Assembly: GCF_024139115.2 (NCBI RefSeq)
Contig: NC_085139.1
Location: forward strand, 248,677,236-248,741,235
DNA from: Armigeres subalbatus
Lineage: Eukaryota > Arthropoda > Insecta > Diptera > Culicidae
Direction of reading: 5' to 3'
Length of the DNA stretch: 64,000 bases
In this document: one piece after another, positions 35,142 to 46,051 of the stretch
How the letters are laid out: each line of letters opens with the position of its first letter
Position numbering within the stretch: the stretch's first letter is position 1
Position numbers and translations under genes: made by a program
Notes under the pieces: generated by a model
The model's database searches: none
The model's input: only the letters and a program-made list of their open reading frames with translations
What the model was told of the DNA's origin: nothing

Positions 35142-35560
35142 TCAAATTCCCGAGAAATTATGTAGAAGTCCGATCCATCGAGTTGAAACGCTGTTCCCGA
35201 AAGTGTTTCGCAGGTTGTCCCAAGCTTCCTTCGCCATTTTTTTATTCTGGACAAATCCGTGAATGCTTCGGTCAATGTTCAGGCAGATGGTTACTAGAGC
35301 TTGTTCTGATAATTCTCCGCTATCCTCCGGATCTCCAGCATTACGTTGCTTCACTGCACACAAGGTACGCTCCTTGATGATTTTGGTTGAAAATACCATG
35401 GGCTGTTTTTATTCAATGTTGTTATCCTTAGTTACCGAGGGATAGACGACGCTGGGAATGCTCGAAGGGAAGGGAAGTCCTCGTCTGCAAGGAAACAAGA
35501 CCATCCAATAATTCCGTCCCGCCAGCTTGTGCACCACCATTCCCAATTGCTTGACTTTGA
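35142..35560 (-). pseudogene. Copia gag relic
   Basis: The frame reads LSEQALVTICLNIDRSIHGF then KKMAKEAWDNLRNTFGNS, typical of copia gag (UBN2 family). It is cut at 35108 by a TIR element. Upstream (35560-35440) short frames give the gag N-terminus. Confidence 0.78.
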
Positions 35561-35654
35561 GCACCGCGGCCAACTGGATCGGTAATCTAGAATCAACTTG
35601 AAAAATCTTTTTCCAAACAACTGTTGCTATGGAAGCTTTTCTGGGCCCATAACC

Positions 35655-35783
35655 TAATGAAAGTACGTCTAGCTTGGACGGAGTTTCGACAACTAATCAT
35701 ATGATTTTATTTTATCAAGTCATGGCTTATTACTATGTATGTAATATACAATTCAACGGTTAACTGTTTCTTCCAACAAGCTT
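35655..35783 (-). repeat. Candidate copia 5' LTR
   Basis: Minus-strand sequence begins TGTTGGAAGAAACAG and ends ACTTTCA just before ttaggttatgggcccag, a plausible primer-binding start of the kind seen in copia elements. A matching 3' LTR was not found, so this is provisional. A second gggcccatgatctattgg occurs at 35904-35921. Confidence 0.45.
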
Positions 35784-36001
35784 CTTGAAAGACGTCTTCA
35801 GACCACCCATCGCATTGAAGCCTCTTGGAAAAGCAGGTAACGATTTCACAATTTGGATTACGTTCCTCCTCATCCGATTACTCCTCATCAATAAGTTTTC
35901 CTGGGCCCATGATCTATTGGTAATTGAGCAAACAAACCACCAAACACGGCTTTACTGTTTGAAGTGTAATTCAAGAATGATTTATTTTCTATAATTTTTA
36001 C

Positions 36002-37147
36002 TGATGTGAAAGAACAGTAAAGCAGATTGGCTACCATGATCAAAGGGATGCTTTGTACATCTACTCCTTAAAAAAAGTGGATACCGATTGTCTGAAGGAA
36101 GGCGCTGGTTCTGAAACAAGGTGCTTACTAGAGTGGGGCGCAGATGTATGGAAAAACGCAAACTTCGTCCGATCAAGTGAGATCAAGGTTTTTCTGAATC
36201 ATTTTGGGACCCCAATCAACTGTGCAAAATATGGGCTCGATTGGTTGCAACCTCGCATGCCGCATCGCGTTTTCAATTTACATGGAGATTAGTATGGGAA
36301 AACGTACTTTTTTACATTTTTGATCTTAGCAGCTTCAATTTAACATCAATCACGTGACTCAATACGTTTGCATATAGTCTGGAAGATGCCGAAAGACTTT
36401 GTCGAAGAAGGTACGTAGCTGGAATGTTTACAAAAAATGTTATTGCGTTTCGAAAATTGATTGTTTAAACCATATGGAAGAAATCAATGTTTCTGCCAGC
36501 ACTTCCGGACAACCTAAGGTTGTCAGAGTGCAAAACCCATTTTCCTTCTTGTTGGATTTTTTTCTTTGTGAAATAATTCCGGATAGCTCCCATTAGCTCT
36601 GAAGCCCTATAAGATCAATTATTTTCAAATAACACTCAGTTAAATTATTGGTCTACGTAGTACGGCAGTGCTGGCAGAATAAACGATTTTTTGCATATGG
36701 TTTGAACACTCAATGTTCGAAGCGTTATAACTTTTTTCGTGGACGTTCCAGCAACGTGCCTTCTTTAGCAAAGTTTTTCGGCATCCTTTGGGTTATACTT
36801 TAACGCAATGTGCCACTTGGTTTACGATGAACTGAAACCTCTAGTAGTAGAAATGCAAAAATATACGTTCTCCCATACTAATTTCCATACAAACTTCAAA
36901 CGCGATGCGGAAAGCGAGGAAGCAACCCATCGGTCCCAAATTCTGCACAGTTGTTCAGGACCCACAATGGCTTCGAAAAACCATTGATTTGAAAAAATGG
37001 CCATGACGCCCCACTCTAGTGCTTACTGATGTGAAAGAACAGTAAAGCAGATTGGCTACCATGATCAAAGGAATGCTTTGTACATCTACTCCTTAAAAAA
37101 AGGGAATACCGATTGTCTGAAGGATGGCGCTGGTTCTGAAACAAGGT
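36002..37147. repeat. Tandem pair of 127-bp units split by a hAT-like MITE
   Basis: The unit from tgatgtgaaagaacag to caaggtgcttac (36002-36128) recurs at 37027-37147 with a few substitutions. Removing the element at 36129-37018 and one 8-bp duplication places the two units head to tail. Confidence 0.85.
36129..37018. mobile_element. 890-bp hAT-like MITE, 8-bp target duplication
   Basis: Inverted ends tagagtggggcg and cgccccactcta are flanked by a perfect 8-bp gtgcttac (36121-36128 and 37019-37026). Terminal form and 8-bp duplication fit the hAT superfamily. The inside has diverged inverted stretches (gtatgggaaaacgtac near 36292 against gtatattttt/cgttctcccatac near 36860) and no transposase. 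Confidence 0.9.
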
Positions 37148-37309
37148 GCACCACAAATGGTCTTCTACGCAATGAAGAAAGAATCACGCATGTAAAGGTA
37201 ACTTTGATTTCGTGGTGGTGTTCCAATTCTGATCCGAACCCCAATTTTTCAGAATTTTTAGAACCCGGGAACTATTTTCAATCTGCATTTTAAACTTATG
37301 TGGGATTAG

Positions 37310-40300
37310 CTAGTTACTATTTATGCTGCATGGGCCAACTGTCAGGTCTTCACCCAACGCATCGGGTGCGAGAGAGATGGAGCTAAAGGAGGTGAGTGGT
37401 GGAGCAATCGTCGAGGAGAGAGCAAAAGGTGCGCTGTTTTCCGGCATGCAGCAGCACAATATGGCGGAGAAAGGATCGAGCGGCGTCCAGCCGGGCTTGA
37501 CCGTCGTCATGGTGCAACTCGATGACATTATCGACTTCACCAATGAACGGGGCAATATGTCGAGAGACCTGAAGCTGAACCTGTTTAAGCTTCGCAATTT
37601 GATTCTTGCTGCAAATCGGAAACACGAAGTGCTTGCGCAAGGCAGGAAGACTGTGGCGGGACGGAAAAGAGCACACAGACAGCTCAATAGCGCACCAGGG
37701 ACTCGTCCGGCAAAGCGACAAAAAAGGCCTCGGAAGAGCGCAGACCAGGTGAGCAGGCCCACAAAAGTCGCAAGCAAGCTCGAAACAAGCCAGTCGGCAC
37801 CGGAGGCGGGAAGCCAACCCGACCAAGAGAACCAGTGATCGGGCGGTTTCTGGCAAACGGTAGCCGAGAACTCGAAGGAGGTGCCCGACGAGAGCCAGGG
37901 AGAAGGGGGAAACGCGTCAGCCTTTAAAGACAAAGGTGGTTTGATGGTAGCACAGGCGTCCATCCGCCTGCGAAGAGGATCGCACTGCCGCGAATCGCAT
38001 ATCTGTCCCATCATTGCTGGGTTTCCTATTCATATGGGAATATGCGATTCACGGCTGCCCAGAGGACACAAATTGCCACGATGAAGTTACTGGCCACCGA
38101 TGCCGACAAGGTGATCAAAGTTGGTAAGCGGAAAGCAGAGAGCAAACAGCAAACACTGCTAGAGGCCTTAGTCAAGCTGGTACTGGGCAAAGACGGCTCG
38201 AGAGGTACCTTCCAGCGAAACGGAGTGGAATCGATAATAGACGTAACATTCGGCAGTTCAAGTTTGGCCGGTGAAGTGCAGTGGAGGGTTAACGAAGGTT
38301 ACACCCATAGTGACCATTTGGCCATTTGGTACAGGATAAGCAGAAAGGCTAGGAGAGAAAGCCGAGAAGCTACTCCTACAACCCAAGCGTTGAAGGTCGC
38401 CCACTTCGATAGTGGGACCTTCAATGATGCTATGAGTCTGGAGAAAACAAAGAAAGTCTGAGCGTTGACGAACTGTTTGCGGTTCTGTCACGGGCGTGTA
38501 ACGCTACCATGCCAAGAAAGGTGCGACCACAGGTATACTGATGGAGCGAGCAAATTGCAGCCCTTCAAGTAACCTGCCTCAGGCTTGGAAGAAGTTTGCA
38601 AAGAACCCGCTTGGCGGAAATCATCGAGCTACTCAAAGCGGCGAGGTCATCAAAGAGAACAAGAAAGCCTGCTTCGACAGGCTGTGCCAGAGCGCCAACT
38701 CCAACCCATGGGGAGACGGCAAAACAAGAGGAACACTGACCCCTCCGGAGCGATGTCCAATGAGGATGAAGACGATAATTTAAGTACTATTCCCGCAACA
38801 CGGCCCAACCCATTGGCCGCAAGCAGCGAGGGTAGACGCAGATGCCGAGGGCGACGGATTGAGGAGCTCCTGAGGGTGGAAAAGTCCCTCGACCCAAGTA
38901 AAGCACCTGGTCCGGATGGAATCCCGAACATGGTGTTAAAGGCAGCCATAATGACAAATCCGGACATGTTCAGGTCAGCCATGCAGAGGTGCCTGGACGA
39001 GCGGACATTCCCGGATATATGGATGAGAAATCGTTTGGCTTAATTACCGAAACTTAGCAAGCCACCAGGAGACCCCTCAGCGAACAGACCAATCTGTCTA
39101 ATAGATACTTCAGGGATGCTACTGGAGAAGTTAACCCTGAACAGGCTTTCGCCGTACTTGAGGGAAGTTGGGGGATTGTCGAGTGAGTATTTCGGCTTTC
39201 GGAGATTACTCTGGGCGCCATTAAATCAGTGATTGACATTGCAGAGGCCGCCATGGAATGTCCGTTACTGCGCAGTGATAACACTCAACGTGCGGAATGC
39301 TGGGCGGAGATCGCGAGCTCGTTGCTTCGGTGGGGAGTACCGATAGGACTATACAAGATTCTGGAAAGCTACTTCCAGAATCGATTACTGATCTATGAGA
39401 CAGAGGAAATCTTGGCTAGCGCTCCCATCACGACAGGCGTCAGGTCCACTGCTGTGTAACATAATGTAAGATGGCTTGCTGATGTTGAAACTCCCCCTAC
39501 AGTAAAAGCTAGTGAGATTCGTCAATGACGTAACGATGACCATATACGGAGAGTCCATCGAGGAGGTCGAATTAACTGACTATTGGATTAGTCTCGTCGA
39601 GGAATGGATGCGCAGCAAGAAGCTACAACTGACGCATCATAAAACGGAGATGGTAGTCGTCAACAACCAGAGATTGGTATCGCCGACAGAGACATCATTT
39701 GCAAGAGATGTCTTTAATAATTGTGGGTGTTGCTCCACGATAAGTTGAGCTTAAAAAGTCATGTCGACCATTGCCTGTAAGCGCCTACTCACGGGAATGA
39801 TGCCCATCAAACTGGTCCAGAATGGATATCAAGGCAGCAACGGTAGCCACATGGTAGATGGAGTGGGACAACTCGACTAAGGGCAGGTAAACGTACCGCC
39901 TAGGCGCCTAGTCCCTAGTGTGTCGGCCTGGATTAGCAGACCTCATGGAAAGTTAAACTTCGGCTTCACTCGAGACTTTTTCGATGTCCAGACCAGACAG
40001 AAACGGGTGTGCACATTCTATGGGATGAGAACGGGTTAGCACATGCTCCCAGTTCGAAGCGGAGAGGAGTGCGATGTTAGAGACATGCGGAATGGACACA
40101 ACCACCGATAACATCGTCGATCTCGGCACTCGTCCGGTCACTCGTTAAGGCAGAAGTCAGTTGCGAGGGAGCTTCCGACGTCGGGGAGCTCCCCGTCGGA
40201 GTAGGATTGATCCACCGCCCGGCACCATTCAAGTAGTACGCGGGTGCTGAATGGCTCAACGGTTGAGCAGGAAACCGAAAAGAGTAGTGAAAGAGTAGTG

Positions 40301-40480
40301 TTGGTAACGTAACAGCCTCCCACGGATGCGGGTCTTCGGTATTGGGGAAGCTTCCACCGCCGGGGGACTTTCCTTCGGAGTAAGATAGATCCGCCATCTC
40401 GGACTATCTGAGGAGATTGCTTTGAGCACGGTGAGAGCTGAATGGCTCAAAAAAGATGTGGTGCTGAATGGCACAAGAAA
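37310..40480 (+). mobile_element. Second R1-clade LINE, decayed
   Basis: An ORF1 part (37323-37838) contains VQLDDIIDFTNERGNMSRDL and LFKLRNLILAANRKHEV and ends with a Lys/Arg-rich tail. EN remnants (38042-38461) include NGVESIIDVTFGSSSL and YTHSDHLAIWY, the S-D-H motif. RT pieces follow: LDPSKAPGPDGIPNMVLKA (38880-38940), YKILESYFQNRLLIYETEE (39350-39410) and MTIYGESIEEVEL (39535-39575). The 3' part (40100-40480) repeats gctgaatggctcaa. Deletions and stops are frequent. It is the only copy here with ORF1 and EN parts. Confidence 0.82.
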
Positions 40481-40559
40481 AAGATTTAAAGGGCTTAAGG
40501 CCTTGCAGACCAGCTTTGGCACGAATACGAATTGCGAATAAACTGACACGATTAGTGCC

Positions 40560-41160
40560 AATCGAGTGACGCTTACGAGTCTCTTTGTAACAGGCAGAGG
40601 GTTACGGCAAGGCGGTGGTCTTTCGTGCCTGCTATTTAACCACGCTTTTGAAGGAATAATACGAGGGTCAGGGTACGATACGAGACGTACGGTGTATACA
40701 AGTCCGGTGTATAATGGCACTATGAGAAGTGGAAGCCTACCAACAGACTGAAAAGGAAAACCCAATAGCATCTGACTAGTCATCAATAAGTAGAAGGCAT
40801 CAAGGCTCAAGAGAAGACAATGTTAGCAGTCACCCACCAGGAGTTTGTGTTGGTGATAACAACATCGAGGAGGTTCAAGAGTTCGTGTACAAAACGTCAT
40901 TAGACCGATAGTCCTCTACGGCCTGTATAATCATAGTGGAGAAAAAACGCACTTGAATCTGTTATGTTACAAAGCGCGAAAATCGGACGACTACGGTGGA
41001 CCGGGCACGAAGCCAGAATGTTGGACAAAAACTGATAAAAATTGTTCTCGATTGCGATCCGAAAGGTTTGTCCGGCATTTGTATGGGTGCCAGCCACTGT
41101 GCGACGCGCTGCAATGGACTGATTTATTGGAGACAAATTCAAGAAATTCCGAGGTGACTC
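40560..41160 (+). mobile_element. FADDIDI-family LINE fragment
   Basis: The plus strand at 40590-40670 reads RGLRQGGGLSCLLFNHAFEG, the RT segment seen also in the LINEs at 20.8 and 52.2 kb. The catalytic motif is missing. Near 40900-41030 remnants of the tail region can be followed. Heavy decay. Confidence 0.6.
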
Positions 41161-41537
41161 CGGTATCAATATGAAAAAATGAAATGAGCTATCCGTACCT
41201 GTGTATTTAAGTAAAGTTGCTGCTGGTTTGTTTTTGACCCAGAAGGTCATTCATCCCTATTCTATTTCAGTAACGCTAAAGTAGCATTCTTTCTTATACC
41301 CTCACACTTGCTGTCGCTTACTGCTTTACTAGCTCCTCCCATCTTCAATCTAACTAAGAATACTGATTCAAACGATTATGGCACAATATCCTGCGTATGA
41401 CACAGGAGCGTTATTGATTTTATCAATAAGTTAATCGCCAAGTACAAAGAATGGCTCTTCAACACATTTGTACTCGTAAATGCATAATAATGGTTCACAC
41501 TGCTTCTTCCGAATAAAAACAAAACAACTGTACTCAC

Positions 41538-42105
41538 ATCGATAGCTCTTACCGCCCCCGCTATTACGGTTGTACAGCAGATTCTCCAGGTACGCCAGCC
41601 CGTTGTTGTTCACGATGCTGAACCCGAGCAGCGTCTCGATGTTCTTCCACCGGTGCATCCGCTCCTGCAGATCGTTGGTCACATCGTTCAGCGCATTGCG
41701 GGCCTCCACGATGCTGCGGTCCACGTCATCAATGCTCTTGCCGTGGGTCGACACGAACGCCCCCACCAGGCTCGACCGTTTCCGCTTGAGCTTCTCGCAG
41801 GCCTCCCGGGCCTGCATCAGCTGCTTCTCGGCCATCGCCCGTTTCCGGATGTGATGTTTGTTCTCCAACTCGAACGTTAACTGGAGCCAGTTCTGGAGGC
41901 CCTGCGGTGGCGTCCAGCAGTGGTCGTTGATTTCCACCTCGGCCCGGGATAGCTCCGAGCGGAGCATTTCGATTTCCTGTTTCAGTTCTTGAACTACCAA
42001 GTCCGAATTGGAAGACGATGTGGACGGTGCCTCCCGGAGGCGCCGTTCCAGGTCCATTTTCTCTTTGTCGACGTTCTCCTGCTCAAGGCGGGCACGTTCC
42101 AGCTC
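41538..42105 (-). CDS. Stim: Stim exon: coiled coils and SOAR/CAD
   Basis: This 568-base exon starts ELERARLEQENVDKEKMD (coiled coil 1) and runs into SOAR/CAD, the Orai-activating region. HCWTPPQGLQNWLQLTFELE and KLKRKRSSLVGAF match the SOAR helices, the latter with its basic cluster, and RWKNIETLLGFSIVNNNGL matches its end. Entry is phase 0 after ttatag. Two donors 15 bases apart, at 41537 (gtgagt) and 41552 (gtaaga), both leave phase 1, so an alternative five-codon difference is possible. Low AT content and conservation of frame contrast with the flanking transposons. Confidence 0.95.
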
Positions 42106-42161
42106 CTATAAGAAATTACATTGTTATGACGGAATCGGAAGCGGCGAACTTTTGAACTAAC

Positions 42162-42334
42162 CTTCTGCATATCCTTCAGTGCCACCTCGGCTTTGAGCAG
42201 TCCTTCCACGTCCTTAGCCATCCGTTTGAGATGGATTTTGGCGTTCTTATTCTGCTGGTAGGCGTACCAGCTTCCGATTATGGCTGTCAGCAGTAGGGTC
42301 ACTAACAGCAAGTCCTTCCACCGGGTGCCGGTTT
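42162..42334 (-). CDS. Stim: Stim exon: transmembrane segment and start of coiled coil 1
   Basis: The exon reads TGTRWKDLLLVTLLLTAIIG then SWYAYQQNKNAKIHLKRMAK and KDVEGLLKAEVALKDMQK. The Leu/Ile/Thr-rich stretch is the single ER membrane span; the lysine-containing helix after it begins coiled coil 1, which holds SOAR inactive at rest in the family. It enters with two bases (phase 1 from the SAM exon) and ends in phase 0 before gttagt. Confidence 0.95.
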
Positions 42335-42395
42335 CTGTAAACATGATGCAAAAATGTATGACCGAAAAAAGGAAATCAAATTTTGTAGACCTCAC

Positions 42396-42744
42396 CTCTT
42401 GGCGGCCCAAACAGCACGGCGTCCATCGCCTTCAGTGCAATCTTCTGCTTATGGATCGGATCCTTGATCCCCAGCACGTTGCTAACGTAGTGCATATTGT
42501 TCACTGCCAACCGCGGCAGCACCTTACCCGTAACTTTGTGCAATCGGAACAGCTTTACGTACTGAGGCAGCTGAACGCTCTGCGCAAGCCATTCGGTCGT
42601 CTGATCCACCGTCCAGTTGTGCACTTCCGAGCGCAACCACGCTTCCCACAGTTCCTTCACCGAGATGTGCATGTCGTCGTTGAAATGGAACGCCCTATGC
42701 CGCTTCTCGTAGCCGCTGTCGTACTTGAGCTCTTCCCGCAGGAA
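42396..42744 (-). CDS. Stim: Stim exon: hidden EF-hand and SAM domain
   Basis: The 349-base exon starts FLREELKYDSGYEKRHRAF and HFNDDMHISVKELWEAW, equivalent to the second, hidden EF-hand region of STIM proteins. The SAM domain follows: NWTVDQTTEWLAQSVQLPQY, KLFRLHKVTGKVLPRLAVNN, VLGIKDPIHKQKIALKAMDA. In the family EF-hand and SAM unfold together and dimerise when ER calcium falls. It enters in phase 0 after aacttttag and leaves in phase 1 before gtgagg. Confidence 0.96.
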
Positions 42745-42808
42745 CTAAAAGTTTGAAAACAAAATAGCGTCACTCTTTGAAACTATGAAGAATCTCATCT
42801 CAACTTAC

Positions 42809-42966
42809 ATCGTCCGATTCGGACAGGTCGATGTCACCGTTGTCGTCGTCATCCAGCTGCCGATGTAGACTGCGGATCGCCTCCATTCCCAGGTGGTCAT
42901 GGTGGGCGATGCATTCCAGATCGTCGGCACTGCAGGCCCCGTCCGCCGAGCCACTCCCATAGGTGC
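42809..42966 (-). CDS. Stim: Stim exon: canonical EF-hand
   Basis: The exon reads TYGSGSADGACSADDLECIA, HHDHLGMEAIRSLHRQLDDD and NGDIDLSESDD. The loop D-D-D-D-N-G-D-I-D-L-S-E has acidic residues at the expected calcium positions. The two conserved Cys of the STIM N-terminus appear as GACSADDLEC. It enters with two bases (so the missing upstream exon ends in phase 1) after tttcag and leaves in phase 0 before gtaagt. Confidence 0.95.
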
Positions 42967-44059
42967 CTGAAATTAAAAACAAGAAATCTTCAGGATTTAA
43001 ATCAATAGTGTTCAATACTGAGTTCGGGTTGGGGTTTGTTTTCACTCCAATACAAACACAGAGGTACGGGTACGGACGGACGGATGATTGCGGGGTGTTG
43101 TAGCGGCGGTTGCCGCACAGGATTCGGGTTCGATACAGGCAGGCAACCGTTTGGAGGCTAGGCGATTTTGAAGAATGCCGATGCAGGGCGATCGCTGTAG
43201 CTCGCATGAATTTGAACGGGGGGTCACATTAGATTAGCGTCCGGATGGTAGGGCAGGCACATGGGATGGAATGATTCTTTCCTTGATTCGCTGGATAGGT
43301 AACGAGCCCGGTACATCACCGATCGTAGATCGACTCCTCCAGACGGAAAATTGGCTTATCGCCCACTAAATACATTTCCTTTGACCATATTCGAGAGTTC
43401 GTTAGTCGGTGTTCGACGATAGTGACGCACAGAAGGTGCTTCCTCAATTCGAAAAACAAATAACCCAAGCAACAAGTGTGCAGAGTGCGCTCAAAGTCGA
43501 TTTCGTTAATTAAGTGCGCTCGGTTAGTAATGTGCTAGAACAAGAGGCTAAGTGTATAATCTTGAGAGCTCTGCGATCAGTGCGGAGGAGGCGGAGGTGC
43601 AATCGAAGCAAAACGTGCCCGATATTGTTTATCCATATGTGTGTGCAGAGAGATAATAGCCACAAACAGGCAAGCGGAACGGGTCGCATCGTACTCTTAC
43701 TGTCGAGTCTTGTGAGGAATTTTTATCGGGTTCGATTAAGTCGCGCGGTTTTATTAGTTTAATTGCTCCTTTGTTTTCCCATCGGGAAAAAGCAAATTTG
43801 AATATGGAGTGGATGTGCTTACGGGCTGGAACAAGGAGCCGGCATTATGGTGTGTTTGTCAGGTTGGTTCTAATGAAGTTGATAACAAGTCGAATGATGG
43901 CGCAATGGTTCGAGGCGGAAGTTTAAGCTGGATTCAATTTGAAAGGGAATATTTTTTCATGAAAAGAATTTCCCAACTTGTCCATATAATGCAATTCCCC
44001 TGAATTCGATAACAATACGATTGACTTCTTATTCTAAATCACATTTAAAATTAGACAAG
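42967..44059. other. Stim upstream intron or flank
   Basis: No signal-peptide exon could be recognised on the minus strand. The plus strand between about 43380 and 43620 has a mixed-composition, 5'-UTR-like look (gttcgttagtcggtgttcg and the following bases) without an ORF; a divergent transcript start is possible but unsupported. Confidence 0.3.
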
Positions 44060-44308
44060 GATATGCTTTGCTGAGGGTGGCTGGGTTCTATTCCCGGTGC
44101 CGGTCTAGACAATTTTCGGATTGGAAATTATCTCAACTTCCCTTGGCATAAAAGTATAATCGTATTAGCCTCATGATATACGAATGCAAAAATGGTAACT
44201 TGGCTTAGAAACCTCGCAGTTAATAACTGTGGAAGTGCTTAATGAACACTAAGCTGCAAGGCGGCTCCGTCCCAGTGTGGGGATGTAATGCCAATATAAA
44301 GAAGAAGG
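44060..44308 (+). mobile_element. Feilai-like SINE, 5'-truncated
   Basis: The copy starts within the head (tgctttgctgagggtggctg), has a mutated B-box (gggttctattccc), and shares the full body with the copy at 2308-2563, ending gccaatataaagaagaag. It lacks the A-box. No clear target duplication was seen. Confidence 0.88.
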
Positions 44309-45166
44309 CTGCTTGCCTTGAGAAAAACTTTTATCCTCAGAATAATTCTTTAGTTATATTTTTAGTGGATTTAATACACGGAGAAAGACAGCTAGACAGT
44401 AACATCTAAAACTATATCAGTCATCGATGCCAATGTGTTTATTTAAGTTGGGAATTCTCAAAATTCAAGTCATGAGAATGTAAACAAGAGGGGCTTTTTA
44501 ACGAAAAACTTTTTTTTTCACAACTACCAGTTTGGGCATACTCTTTCTCGAGCGAATATACGTTTCGAACAAATGGTGTTACAATGAACGCTCCACTCGA
44601 CGTTTTGTAACTCAATATTTCCCTTACTCGATTAAATTCAAATTTCCTTGAATCTACCATGATGCGTTCCCTCCGTAAGTCGATACCTCCGTTTCTGGAT
44701 ATTCTCGAAGTCCTCTAAGTAATTTTCCAATGCATTTCCACCTCGCTAGCTCGATGTTGTCAGAATAATACACAATACACACGCTGTCGAGCCATTTGGC
44801 CGAACGTCTTACCCGAAGGTACTGGGTGTCAGATCAGAATCTAAAATTGGACACCGTCACGAAATCATAAAAGATTGTAAACGTTAATAACATCTCATCT
44901 AACATCTAACAGATTATTTACGATAAACTATTGAAAATTTCAATCAGTGGCGATTCCTTAACCTCAATCTACCTGTCCAACGAAATCATATTTGCAAAAT
45001 TTTTGCACGTAAATGCATGGAATAAGTAATATAATTAGCTTAATCAACTTTGTTTTTTTTTGTTCTGTCGAAATATCCAATTTCCCATTTTTGTGTCGTT
45101 GAACAAGTACAAAGTGAGGTTACGAAACGCTACTGATTTCAATTCTTGTCCTACCCAGTAAAAAAT
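44309..45166. other. Non-coding DNA
   Basis: No gene or element is supported. Composition is ordinary for the locus. Confidence 0.3.
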
Positions 45167-45300
45167 TAGTGCTGTCCAATGAGCAGCTCGAAGTAGCTCG
45201 AAGTTGTTCCCGTCCTGCTCGTTCTTTTTTGTAAACAAACGGGCATGAGCGTGACAGGAACAACTTCGAGCTACTTCGAGCTGCTCATTGGACAGCACTA
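45167..45300. mobile_element. 134-bp MITE with perfect 44-bp inverted repeats
   Basis: Arms begin tagtgctgtccaatgagcag and are exact inverses at 45257-45300, around a spacer of about 46 bp. The near-perfect arms point to recent insertion. Arms contain the internal repeat agctcgaag twice. Confidence 0.9.
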
Positions 45301-45999
45301 TTCAGTACCAACAAATCCCGTTCATGCATTCTCAACACGGACATCACATCGATGTAAGTTACGGGCGTTTCCCGTAACACGGTAGATCACTTTGACGTAG
45401 TGTGTTGCGGTGTAAGATTTACCAAACAGAGCCCTAGCTTAATCCATTTTTCTAGCTGGGGCAATAAGTTGTGATAATGAAAGACTCGAATTCCTCTTGT
45501 TTGAGGCTAAACTGTATGCAGCGGAAACAACTTTTCAAGCAATTAGTTTAAAAAAAACCTCGGTACCCGGCCATAGGCAGAACTGACTGCTGGAACAATC
45601 GAGTTTAAATACGTACTAACTTTTCTTGAACTGGTGAACAATGGTAGTGAGAGGAACACACGAAAGTTGAAATGGTCTTCCGATACATGGCCAAAAACAG
45701 TATCATTGTTCTGTTTTCACAAGAAAGGATTGATTTCCTATTGATAAGGGGCGCGCCTTAATGGGATTTCTCTCTGTGAAGGGTCTAAATAGCGAGACCT
45801 TTCCATGATGCTCTTGAGAAAACAAAACAACAACTGTATCGAAACTGATACTGCATTGCTTATCAATAGTAATGGAGTAATTCGACAAGCACCTAAGCAC
45901 TAAGGGTACGGGTAACGCTACAATAGATCTAATAACTTGTCACAGTGGCACACCTGAACGGAAAAAAAAGTTACGGGCCTTTTGGTCCACCGCAAGATT
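45301..45999. other. Non-coding DNA
   Basis: A short inverted pair acgggcgtttcccgt lies near 45361-45375. Otherwise nothing is recognised. Confidence 0.3.
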
Positions 46000-46008
46000 T
46001 TCTTTGTG

Positions 46009-46016
46009 TATAAAAA
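46009..46016 (+). promoter_or_regulatory. TATA box of the H2B pseudogene
   Basis: tataaaaa lies 36 bases before ATG at 46052, in the arrangement of insect histone promoters. Its presence argues that the pseudogene copy arose by DNA duplication, not from mRNA. Confidence 0.5.
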
Positions 46017-46051
46017 GGCAGTGTCCGGACCGAAATCAAACAAAGGGAGAC

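Larger units (their letters stand above)
27850..35785 (-). mobile_element. Ty1/copia retrotransposon relic with nested insertions
   Basis: On the minus strand copia parts occur in order: likely 5' LTR (35783-35655), gag (35560-35142), zinc knuckle (34022-33940), pre-integrase and integrase (33700-32720), RT entry TEYKTWELV (32110-32038) resumed by DLPNKREAL (28905-28880), then RNase H-like text including KLTYTKESEEEFVGYSD (28640-28590). Insertions are the foldback 34291-35108, the foldback 32377-32703 and the SINE 28918-32037. A second gag piece (28250-27866: LTLEYVKGKLLDEWKRG) follows RNase H, which is out of order and suggests a second copia fragment or rearrangement. Confidence 0.82.
5489..42966 (-). 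other. Stim: Stim transcription unit (partial, 5' end missing)
   Basis: Stim is a single-pass ER membrane protein. Its luminal EF-hand/SAM region senses ER calcium, and its cytosolic SOAR/CAD region opens Orai channels at ER-plasma membrane contacts. Seven exons listed separately keep phase throughout: 158, 349, 173, 568, 48, 397 and about 181 bases. Introns between the first four are 51-64 bases, and the last intron is 78 or 87 bases. The two introns flanking the microexon are about 17.6 kb and 17.7 kb and hold most of the transposons in the window. The exon with start codon and signal peptide is not identified. Confidence 0.92.

Noticed and set aside
42280..42756. 158-codon plus-strand frame
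   Set aside because: Shadow of the Stim SAM and transmembrane exons; it crosses real splice sites.
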